Of a DNA stretch of 54,810 nt, positions 41,785 to 48,080 are shown in pieces (position 1 is the stretch's first letter; every line of letters begins with the position of its first letter). Source of the DNA: a virus. Location of the stretch: positions 1 through 54,810 of IMG/VR virus record IMGVR_UViG_3300047318_000266. One strand, written 5' to 3'. The notes beneath the pieces were generated by a model. The model worked only from the letters and a program-made list of their open reading frames with translations, was not told the origin of the DNA and ran no database searches. The position numbers were made by a program, and so were the translations under genes.

Positions 41785-43046
41785 GCTACCAGCGCCTTAA
41801 TTATCTCCATAACAGGAATACCGGATTCTTGTACGTTGCGTACGATGCTAGTAAGCTTATCTTGTTTCGCGGTTTCCTGCGCTTCCTTCTCGATGGCGGC
41901 CGCTTCCTCTACGGTCAGCTTTTCGAGATCGCCTACGCAAAACCAGTCGTAATCACTTCCGTCCACCTTCTCTGCACGGTACGGAATATCGGACGAATCA
42001 ACTTCCGCTCTAGCGCGAGCTATCTTAGCTAGGTCTCCGGCTTCCAACTCCGCAGGCTTCTGCGCCTCAAACCCGGCCTCATCCGCAGGCTCCACGTCAT
42101 CCGTTACGAGCCAGTTGCCGACTTCCCCGTCCGCCTTCTCTGCGCGGAACTGCTGGCCGCCGTGTCGAGCGTTGTCCTTCGTTTCCGCGATTTTAACTAC
42201 GCTGCCATCCGCGTACCCGTGACCGACAGAGTTGCCCGTTACCTTTACGTAATCACAGGCGGCGTAGCGTTTAGGTTGCGCGGGAGCCTGCGCTGCTGTA
42301 GGTTCGAGGACTACGTATTCGCTCAGCACTACGAGTTTCCGATCGCTATCGCCCAATGTTACACGCACATCCCCGTCGCCATCTACGCTGTTGACGACGA
42401 ACTCCGCGCCTTGCTCGTATCTGTGTTCGTTTGGGTGACGGTTAACAATCCGAATGCGCTCGCCCTTCTCCGCCCAGCGTATAACTTCGCGATACTCAAC
42501 GGGCGGCATATCGGGAGCTTGCGCAGGAGGCTGCGCAACTTTTTCGTATACATCGAACGTGTCGCCGCTGGTATCGTAATCCCGTCCGTTGTTATCCGCG
42601 ATCTGTGCGTCACCGGCGTCATCAACTTCCGTCACCATATACGCGTTCCCAACGGTCACGCGCTGTTCATACCGCGGATGGACGACCTTCGTAATTACGA
42701 TAACGTCACCTTCGCAGGCCGGACGGTCGACTTTACGGTAGGTTGCGCCTCCGAACGTGAGCTCATCGGATGGGGCTACGGGAGGATCGACGGATAGCGG
42801 CGCATAGACTTCGAAGCTGTCCCCGGCTGTGTCATATCCGTCTCCGTCATTATCCGTAATGTGAGCGTCCCCCGCGCCGTCAACACGGTCGACAGCGTAG
42901 AATGCCCCGTCAGTTACGAATGAGGGCAGCGCTCCATCCGTAAATTTAACGATATCGCCCGCCTGCGCCTTACGGTCAACTTTACGGTAAGCCTGACCGT
43001 TAACCATTGCGTCTACTGCCGGGATTGTTACGTTCAATTTCGCCAT
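41781..43046 (-). CDS. Multidomain protein with SH3-like repeats, paralogue C
   Basis: 421 aa. At least five related units of 60-80 residues: YRKVDRKAQAGDIVKFTDG, YRKVDRPACEGDVIVITKV, YREVIRWAEKGERIRIVNR, YVKVTGNSVGHGYADGSVVK and a shorter one near 330. Each has VD-GDA/GDV then a Tyr/Asp-rich strand. A coiled coil ends the protein. It lacks the C-terminal domain shared by paralogues A and B. It lies upstream of the HNH-AP2 remnant and polymerase. Unknown function. Confidence 0.78.
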   Translation of the reverse strand: MAKLNVTIPAVDAMVNGQAYRKVDRKAQAGDIVKFTDGALPSFVTDGAFYAVDRVDGAGDAHITDNDGDGYDTAGDSFEVYAPLSVDPPVAPSDELTFGGATYRKVDRPACEGDVIVITKVVHPRYEQRVTVGNAYMVTEVDDAGDAQIADNNGRDYDTSGDTFDVYEKVAQPPAQAPDMPPVEYREVIRWAEKGERIRIVNRHPNEHRYEQGAEFVVNSVDGDGDVRVTLGDSDRKLVVLSEYVVLEPTAAQAPAQPKRYAACDYVKVTGNSVGHGYADGSVVKIAETKDNARHGGQQFRAEKADGEVGNWLVTDDVEPADEAGFEAQKPAELEAGDLAKIARARAEVDSSDIPYRAEKVDGSDYDWFCVGDLEKLTVEEAAAIEKEAQETAKQDKLTSIVRNVQESGIPVMEIIKALVA

Positions 43047-43128
43047 TTAAGCGTATCTCCTTTTCGTTAGGCTTGCGCCTTTAGGCTGCGCGGGTCTCCG
43101 CGATATCAGCCGTAATGCTTGCGTATGT

Positions 43129-43578
43129 CTAGGCTGCGAGAGCAATAACGTTAGGCTCGCGGTCGAGTGCGATCGATAATTCGCGCCACCCATTGAGATG
43201 CGCACGGTCTTCCTTCGTCCAGTACTCCGTTTGACAGACGTTCTCCAGGATGAACACGCGAGGCGTTTCGCCGTTATCTGCGAGCACTCCGATTATCCAA
43301 TCCGCATCGGCGAGGTCATACGTAGTCGCATCGCCTTTCCGCGCATAGATTACGAAGTCGCCGCCGCGATCCGTCCGCCTGCGAATCGTCTTTACCTGCA
43401 CCTTCTCCGCGCGTCCTGTTTCCGGATTTGTCGCGAGAATATCGTACGCCTCTTTCGTGCGGCTTTCGTGCGGAATCCATCCGTTAGCCAAGAGCGCTAC
43501 CTGCGCAATCATCTCCGAGTAGCGCCCCGTTATTTCCGTTTGGTGGGCCGTTTTAACCACGCTCCTCTGCGTCTTCAT
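43129..43578 (-). CDS. PD-(D/E)XK nuclease, intron-endonuclease-like
   Basis: 149 aa from the ATG at 43578. The core is EITGRYSEMIAQVALLANGWIPHESRTKEAYDILA, then KVQVKTIRRRTDRGGDFVIYARK, i.e. E...D...QxK of the group I-intron-associated PDDEXK family. DADWIIGVLADNGETPRVFIL follows. It may be a mobile or recombination nuclease. No ribosome site precedes the ATG; it overlaps the upstream gene by 26 bases and probably relies on coupling. The start is uncertain. Confidence 0.75.
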   Translation of the reverse strand: MKTQRSVVKTAHQTEITGRYSEMIAQVALLANGWIPHESRTKEAYDILATNPETGRAEKVQVKTIRRRTDRGGDFVIYARKGDATTYDLADADWIIGVLADNGETPRVFILENVCQTEYWTKEDRAHLNGWRELSIALDREPNVIALAA

Positions 43579-43858
43579 ATTCGTCTGTCTGCGTCGGCAC
43601 AACGAATCCGACAACCGCTGTTCCGTCGCTATTGCGTCCGCTTTCCGTAGCCGGACCGATCTGTACGCGGACGTCTAGCGCATACTCTTCGCCGGTCAGA
43701 TCGCGGATCGTGTTGATAAACGTAGCGACATCGTGCGCCGCCGTAGACAATTCCGCCGTCTTTTTGAGCGCGAGGGCGACGGTTAGCGAAGACTTTACGT
43801 CAACGATTTCAGCGTCGGAATCGGCGTTTACCCCCGTTGTTACCGGTACTTCTGACAT
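43553..43858 (-). CDS. Hypothetical protein downstream of SSB
   Basis: 101 aa: IVDVKSSLTVALALKKTAELSTAAHDVATFINTIRDLTG, then YALDVRVQIGPATESGRN. The alpha/beta pattern is unknown to me. Position after SSB suggests replication or recombination use. ATG after GAAGGAGGCGAACGCGC. Confidence 0.7.
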   Translation of the reverse strand: MSEVPVTTGVNADSDAEIVDVKSSLTVALALKKTAELSTAAHDVATFINTIRDLTGEEYALDVRVQIGPATESGRNSDGTAVVGFVVPTQTDEYEDAEERG

Positions 43859-43910
43859 GCGCGTTCGCCTCCTTCGTTATAGTTGCGTTGGTGCGCGAGA
43901 CCTCCGTCCG

Positions 43911-44741
43911 TTAGAACGGAAGAGATTCCTCATCGATATCTAGCGGTGCGTCAGCGTCTGCAGGCGGAGGAGTCTGTGCGGAGTTACCTGCGCTAGAACC
44001 GGCGGAGGCACCGATGGACAATCCGAGGCGTCCGATATCAAAGCCCGCGATGACCAAATTCTTCGTTTGTTCCTCTTCGTCCGCTACGTACAAGCACGTT
44101 TCGAACGATTCCATATCGAACGGAGTTTCGCCGAGCTTATCGAAGTTAGCGCGTTCTTCTGGCGTGAGGTCGCGTTCCTGCTTAACGATGGCCGAGAGCG
44201 ATACGACTGCGTCCTTTCCTGCGCCTTTCTTGGCGAGTTTGAATGCGATTACGTCGAGGTCATCTTTGTTGTCGTCGATTGCGGATTTAATCGTAGCCTC
44301 CTGTTTCGGGCTCAAGTCGACTACTACGTCCTTACCCGTCGTCAGGTCGAAGAATGCGCGCAGATAACGCTTCTTGCCTTTGAACAGATACGCCTCGTTA
44401 GTCAGCGCCTTAACTTCGTCCTCACTCGCGCCGGCTTCTTTGGCTGCGTTGGCCTCGGCGTAGAACAGGTCGGACGCCTTATCCCATAGCGTAGGGTTCT
44501 TGTCTACGTAGCCTCTCGCGTTACGTGTCGCGGGATTCTTCGGAACGAACGTCTTAACCGCGCCGTGCGTTTTGTCCCCGAACATCCCGTAGCCGTAATA
44601 CTCCGCAACGTCGTTGATCGACTTGACGCCTACGTTCAACTTAGTACCGGACTTAAACGAAGTAATCGGACTCTCCTTCGCGCCCCCTTCGTTGTTACCT
44701 GCCGCCGCTGCTTCTGCGCCTACCTTCGTAAACATGCTCAT
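43911..44741 (-). CDS. Single-stranded DNA-binding protein
   Basis: 276 aa. The acidic C-terminal tip DIDEESLPF is the hallmark of SSB proteins, following a Ser/Pro-rich linker. The central part contains LRAFFDLTTGKDVVVDLSPKQEATI and FDMESFETCLYV. The N-terminus is Lys-containing and flexible. The size is larger than bacterial SSB and more like phage gp32-type proteins. Co-located with helicase and primase genes. Confidence 0.83.
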   Translation of the reverse strand: MSMFTKVGAEAAAAGNNEGGAKESPITSFKSGTKLNVGVKSINDVAEYYGYGMFGDKTHGAVKTFVPKNPATRNARGYVDKNPTLWDKASDLFYAEANAAKEAGASEDEVKALTNEAYLFKGKKRYLRAFFDLTTGKDVVVDLSPKQEATIKSAIDDNKDDLDVIAFKLAKKGAGKDAVVSLSAIVKQERDLTPEERANFDKLGETPFDMESFETCLYVADEEEQTKNLVIAGFDIGRLGLSIGASAGSSAGNSAQTPPPADADAPLDIDEESLPF

Positions 44742-44816
44742 TCGATCACGCTTCCTCTTCGTTTAATGTACGGTTAGGCACCGCCTGACCTCGGACTATT
44801 TCCCGTGTCCGCAGCG

Positions 44817-44846
44817 CGGCTCAAGCGCGTTACTTCGCTCAAACCG
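44817..44846. other. 11-bp hairpin between the coiled-coil gene and SSB
   Basis: CGGCTCAAGCG-CGTTACTT-CGCTCAAACCG can form an 11-bp stem with a few G-T pairs on the minus transcript. There is no T run, so it may be an RNA processing or stability element in the 143-base gap before ssb. The rest of the gap shows nothing clear. Confidence 0.45.
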
Positions 44847-44884
44847 TGCGGCTGAAACGCGAAAGCTTGACGCGGGAATCACGC

Positions 44885-45406
44885 CTATGACGTCATTGAT
44901 ACGTAGCCCTCCGCGAAACTCGTTAACTCCCGCTTAGCGCGCTTGACGGCCGCTAACACTTCGCACAGTTCCGTTTCAACCACGCCGAGCTCAGCGGTCA
45001 ATACGGCGGTCCGCGCTTCCGAACGTGTCCGTAATAACGCGATGTTAAGATCGATGCGGTGCGCTTCTAACTCCGCTTTCTTGGCCGCGCAGCCCCGTTC
45101 GGCCTCAAGTGCGCGGACCTGACGCTTACGGAGCTCTTTCTCCGCGAGCTCGGCGATACACTCCGCTGCAGCCTGCGTGCGGGATGCGTAGCGTACAGAC
45201 ATTACGACGTCGGCGAATAGGTCCGCGAAGAACATGATTTTACCGTTAACGAAAAGCCGCGCCTCATTTCCATCCTCCGCAACGGTATTGCATACGTAAC
45301 GGGCCGCGCTGAGCTTATCGTCAAACCACGCAGATACGTTATCGGCCGTAGCGCCAAACCGTTCGGCGGCGCGTTTAGTTGCGTGAGCACTAGCGGTCCA
45401 GCTCAT
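44885..45406 (-). CDS. Coiled-coil hypothetical protein
   Basis: 173 aa. The first 70 residues look folded (ATKRAAERFGATADNVSAWFDDKLSAA, RLFVNGKIMFFAD). Residues 80-165 form a long helix pair (ELAEKELRKRQVRALEAERGC, AVLTAELGVVETELCEVLAAVKRAKRE). No family is recognised. It overlaps the upstream gene by four bases. Confidence 0.74.
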   Translation of the reverse strand: MSWTASAHATKRAAERFGATADNVSAWFDDKLSAARYVCNTVAEDGNEARLFVNGKIMFFADLFADVVMSVRYASRTQAAAECIAELAEKELRKRQVRALEAERGCAAKKAELEAHRIDLNIALLRTRSEARTAVLTAELGVVETELCEVLAAVKRAKRELTSFAEGYVSMTS

Positions 45407-45567
45407 GCGATCACGCGTCCTTTCAATACGTAGGGCCAGCCGCGCAGCACGTCGATGTAATCCGCAGCGTCTTCGTATTCTTCGTAGCTTCCGTTATAAA
45501 TGCGGTCGACATAGCGGTCGGATTGGCGGGTGATTTCCGCGTCCTTTTTACGTTTATTTGCGTTCAT
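45403..45567 (-). CDS. Small charged hypothetical protein, first gene of the ssb operon
   Basis: 54 aa: NANKRKKDAEITRQSDRYVDRIYNG, then EYEDAADYIDVLRGWPYVL. Helical. GGAGGT lies nine bases before the ATG. It overlaps the coiled-coil gene by four bases. Confidence 0.68.
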   Translation of the reverse strand: MNANKRKKDAEITRQSDRYVDRIYNGSYEEYEDAADYIDVLRGWPYVLKGRVIA

Positions 45568-45614
45568 ATATCGTGTACCTCCGTATAATTTAAGTGGGCG
45601 CGGTTAAATAAGCG

Positions 45615-45643
45615 TTGACAACCGCAAATTTTTTGCGTAATAT
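45615..45643 (+). promoter_or_regulatory. Consensus sigma-A promoter with palindromic spacer, plus strand
   Basis: TTGACA (45615-45620), 17-base spacer, TAATAT (45638-45643). The spacer contains CGCAAA-TTT-TTTGCG (45623-45637), a likely operator. It faces the sigma-like gene in antisense; no plus ORF follows. Confidence 0.75.
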
Positions 45644-45700
45644 TGAAAACGTTAAAGGTTTCATTTGGAATTATTTAGGGTAACCTATACATAAGTAATA

Positions 45701-45729
45701 AATATAATGAGATTATGATATACTTTTAA
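45701..45729 (-). promoter_or_regulatory. Possible sigma-A promoter for the ssb operon
   Basis: On the minus strand TTAAAA (45724-45729), 17-base spacer, TATATT (45701-45706) in an AT-rich patch, after the hairpin at 45732-45762 and before the operon that starts at 45567. Confidence 0.45.
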
Positions 45730-45731
45730 CT

Positions 45732-45762
45732 GGAACGGACTTTCTGCCCGATTGCCCGTTCC
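45732..45762. terminator. Hairpin after the sigma-like gene
   Basis: GGAACGG-17 bases-CCGTTCC, 11 bases after the stop of the sigma-like gene on the minus strand. T-rich tail is weak (AGTTAAAAG), so termination is uncertain. Confidence 0.5.
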
Positions 45763-45772
45763 GTAGTAAATG

Positions 45773-46348
45773 CTAAACGGCTAAGTATTCGTGAATTTCG
45801 CCGAAACGATTGGCGTCGAATCTGCGAGACAATTTACGGAGCTTGTCGTCAGCAACTTTATGGTGGAGGCCGACAGATTTGGCGATCTGCGTTCTCCTGG
45901 CGTCTTGGTTGGCGCTATCTAGGTAAGCTTCGACGAGTGACATCGTCGGGGAATCAGTTTCATCAACGAGGGAGCGTATCAGTTCGAGCTGATGCGCTTT
46001 CCTTGCGTTTGGTCCGGTAAATAGCATGTAGTCCACGGTTTCGATGTCGGCGGGTTCGGACCTTAGCGTGTCTTCATCCGCCGGCTTGTCGAGTATGGCG
46101 AATACCCTTCGTGCGTGGCCGCCTTGCTTTCCGCGTATTACGTCAATTGTGGCGTTGCGTAGGGCCGTCCGCAAGTACGTCTGCAGCGTTGCCCTTCCGT
46201 CATCGACGTATCTTTCGTGGGCTTTCCAAAGCGCTACGTTCATTGCGCTTATGAAATCAGCCTCCGCGATACGCGTCTTGCGGCTGTTTAGCCGGGCGAT
46301 TGAGGTGACTTCGGACTTAAATGCAGCGATTACTTCATAAAGTTCCAT
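45773..46348 (-). CDS. Sigma-70 family RNA polymerase sigma factor-like protein
   Basis: 191 aa. A region-2-like domain lies at about 28-75 (EADFISAMNVALWKAHERYVDDG, then LQTYLRTALRNATIDVIRG) and a region-4-like helix-turn-helix near 150-180 (RRTQIAKSVGLHHKVADDKLRKLS). This is the layout of a small sigma factor. It could direct host polymerase to phage promoters. One copy of the repeated 35-bp element lies 44 bases upstream, suggesting autoregulation. The ATG follows GAGAGGACGTAGTAT. Confidence 0.78.
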   Translation of the reverse strand: MELYEVIAAFKSEVTSIARLNSRKTRIAEADFISAMNVALWKAHERYVDDGRATLQTYLRTALRNATIDVIRGKQGGHARRVFAILDKPADEDTLRSEPADIETVDYMLFTGPNARKAHQLELIRSLVDETDSPTMSLVEAYLDSANQDARRTQIAKSVGLHHKVADDKLRKLSRRFDANRFGEIHEYLAV

Positions 46349-46391
46349 ATACTACGTCCTCTCTATTCAGTTGTTGTTTTTGGCTTATATT

Positions 46392-46426
46392 GTATTAATC
46401 GTAGTGACTGGTAACTCCCGCACCTT
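46392..46426 (-). promoter_or_regulatory. Repeated 35-bp promoter-like element, copy B
   Basis: Minus strand: AAGGTGCGGGAG, nine variable bases, ACTACGATTAATAC, then AATATAAG. It matches copy A at 32874-32908 in all 26 fixed positions and keeps the spacing. It is 44 bases before the sigma-like gene. Confidence 0.68.
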
Positions 46427-46465
46427 TTTGCGGATAATAATTAAATAATCTTTACGGAGGCATTT

Positions 46466-46678
46466 ATGGCTTATAAAGTCACTAAATGCCTGCTAGGTGT
46501 ATTGCTTGATGAAGCAAGGATGTCTAAGGCTGAACTGTCGCGAATCACCGGCATCAGCGAAGGACAGATATACGATTACATCGCTAATCGTGTCGGCGTA
46601 ATGGGACTCGCAAACGCCCGTTCAATTGCGGAAGCATTGCGCTTAGAGTCCCCGTACGATTTATACGAGTGGTCGTAG
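46466..46678 (+). CDS. XRE-type helix-turn-helix regulator
   Basis: 70 aa. LLDEARMSKAELSRITGISEGQIYDYIANR then GLANARSIAEALRLESPYDLYEW, a single Cro-like domain. Divergent from the sigma-like gene; the region between includes copy B of the repeated element, so it could regulate that promoter. GGAGG lies seven bases before the ATG. Confidence 0.87.
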   Translation: MAYKVTKCLLGVLLDEARMSKAELSRITGISEGQIYDYIANRVGVMGLANARSIAEALRLESPYDLYEWS

Positions 46679-46695
46679 TCACCGAGTAGGCGCGA

Positions 46696-46743
46696 GAAGA
46701 GTTTCGTACTCTTCCGTAGCCGAACCCTCGTATATTAACGAGG
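46696..46743. terminator. Two tandem hairpins between converging genes
   Basis: GAAGAG-TTTCGTA-CTCTTC (46696-46714) and CCTCGT-ATATTA-ACGAGG (46726-46743) lie between the plus HTH gene and the primase stop. TATTTTT follows nine bases later on the plus strand. They probably end both transcripts. Confidence 0.55.
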
Positions 46744-46744
46744 A

Positions 46745-47719
46745 TCAACGTATTTTTAAGCGCGGTCGCACCGTATCAATCCGCTTAGCACTTTCGCAAG
46801 CCAATCGCGTACCCTCGATACCTACCGCGTTGAAATCCTTACCTCCGCTAATCTCTACGTTGTACAGGCGCACATAACCGCGCATCTTCCGCGTTATCTC
46901 CCAGCGCAGCTTCTCGCCGGCCTCATCGTTATCGCCCGCAATTAGCAGCTCCTCAATCGGACTCCTACGTAATAACTCCGCTTTCTCATCCGTAAACTCG
47001 CTGCCACCGACCGCCAGGCCAAACGTACCGGCCGACGCCGCCGTCATTGCGTCAATTTCCGCCTCAACGAGAACCGCGCGCTTAATATTTCTTCGGTAGG
47101 CGACGTCGATTCCGTAAATCATCGACTTAACCGGCGCGCCACCTTTCGCGTACCAGAACGCCTTCCCCCACGTTGCCCGCCACTTTGCGTTCATAACGTC
47201 GCCGCTCGGTCCGCCCCACGGCATCACAACCGCGTTCTTTGCGTTATCGTATCCGCATCTGTACAGCCGCTGAATAATTGGCGCTATTCCACGGCCGGTT
47301 AGATACGGCACTCCCGCGCCAGCTACTTCCTGCGCGATATACGCTGTGATGTCGACGGGCCTGCGTTTAGCTGGCGGTCCCGTGCCGCGTAAGTTAATCC
47401 GCAATTCCGGCCGCGCGTATGCGTCAGGGACTTCGTACAAAATTTCACAAGCCTCAGCGTTTGTTATGTTCCGCAAGAATGCGTACAAACGGATAGGACC
47501 GCCGCTCTGCCAGTCCGGATCGATCGCGCCTTTATCTGACCAGCATCCGTAATACTGCGAAGATGGATCGCGGTTGATAAAAAAAGATGGCGCGTTATCG
47601 GACCGCAGGCCGAACGGAGAGCTCGCGATGAGCTTCGTTGCGTGCGGGATGACATTGCGCCAGGGGTAGCGTTCTATTTCAGCGTCGAGGGCGTCTACGT
47701 TAAGTAAATTGCGGTCGAT
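46745..47719 (-). CDS. DnaG-like primase with TOPRIM domain, probable ATC start
   Basis: 324 aa from ATC 47719, seven bases after GAGGGAGGAGG. The N-terminal domain (SSPFGLRSDNAPSFFINRD...YYGCWSDKG) aligns with the DnaG CHC2 zinc domain but lacks most zinc ligands. The TOPRIM core has AVLVEAEIDAMTAASAG near 220 and LLIAGDNDEAGEKLRWEI near 265. Starting at the first standard codon (TTG 47488) would remove 77 coding residues and has no ribosome site. It makes RNA primers for replication with the DnaB-like helicase encoded next to it. Confidence 0.87.
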   Translation of the reverse strand: MDRNLLNVDALDAEIERYPWRNVIPHATKLIASSPFGLRSDNAPSFFINRDPSSQYYGCWSDKGAIDPDWQSGGPIRLYAFLRNITNAEACEILYEVPDAYARPELRINLRGTGPPAKRRPVDITAYIAQEVAGAGVPYLTGRGIAPIIQRLYRCGYDNAKNAVVMPWGGPSGDVMNAKWRATWGKAFWYAKGGAPVKSMIYGIDVAYRRNIKRAVLVEAEIDAMTAASAGTFGLAVGGSEFTDEKAELLRRSPIEELLIAGDNDEAGEKLRWEITRKMRGYVRLYNVEISGGKDFNAVGIEGTRLACESAKRIDTVRPRLKIR

Positions 47720-47814
47720 GGCTTTTCCTCCTCCCTCTTGTGTTATTTGGTAATATGCGGTATTATTTCTTTATGGGGATGCAGTACACGTTTCGTTTAC
47801 CGCCTCCTGAATAC

Positions 47815-47843
47815 ATAATATTCCTATAGATGTCAGATGTCAA
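47815..47843 (-). promoter_or_regulatory. Consensus sigma-A promoter for the primase gene
   Basis: Minus strand TTGACA (47838-47843), 17-base spacer, TATTAT (47815-47820). GATGTCA is directly repeated over the -35 region (GATGTCAGATGTCA), a possible operator for the divergent HTH protein. A short leader ORF with GGAGG follows before the primase. Confidence 0.82.
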
Positions 47844-47855
47844 GGGGTGAAAATA

Positions 47856-48080
47856 GTGCCTTATAGTCAAATCGTCGCAGAGAATATCAAGAAGCTCCGT
47901 GAGGAAAAGGGCCTAGAAGCGCAAGCATTTGCGGAGCAACTAGGACTCACAAAGCAAGCCGTTAACAACTACGATTCTGGCCGCCGTAAATGGCCTATCG
48001 ATATGTTGCCGCGAGTTGCGGACCTCCTCGGCGTATCCATCGAATACATATATGGACGTGAGAATCGTCCTACGGATTAA
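47856..48080 (+). CDS. XRE-family regulator
   Basis: 74 aa from GTG 47856, eight bases after GGGG (an upstream GTG at 47847 is too close to the ribosome site). Helix-turn-helix: NIKKLREEKGLEAQAFAEQLGLTKQAVNNYDSGRRKWPIDML then VADLLGVSIEYIYG. It is divergent from the primase promoter and convergent with the helicase gene, overlapping its end by 11 bases. It likely times primase expression. Confidence 0.9.
   Translation: MPYSQIVAENIKKLREEKGLEAQAFAEQLGLTKQAVNNYDSGRRKWPIDMLPRVADLLGVSIEYIYGRENRPTD

Noticed and set aside
43129-43578. Sixth non-AUG start (ACG after GAGGAG at about 43546)
   Set aside because: An ATG and a GTG lie nearby in the same frame, and no conserved residues are lost with them, so the case is not strong enough.
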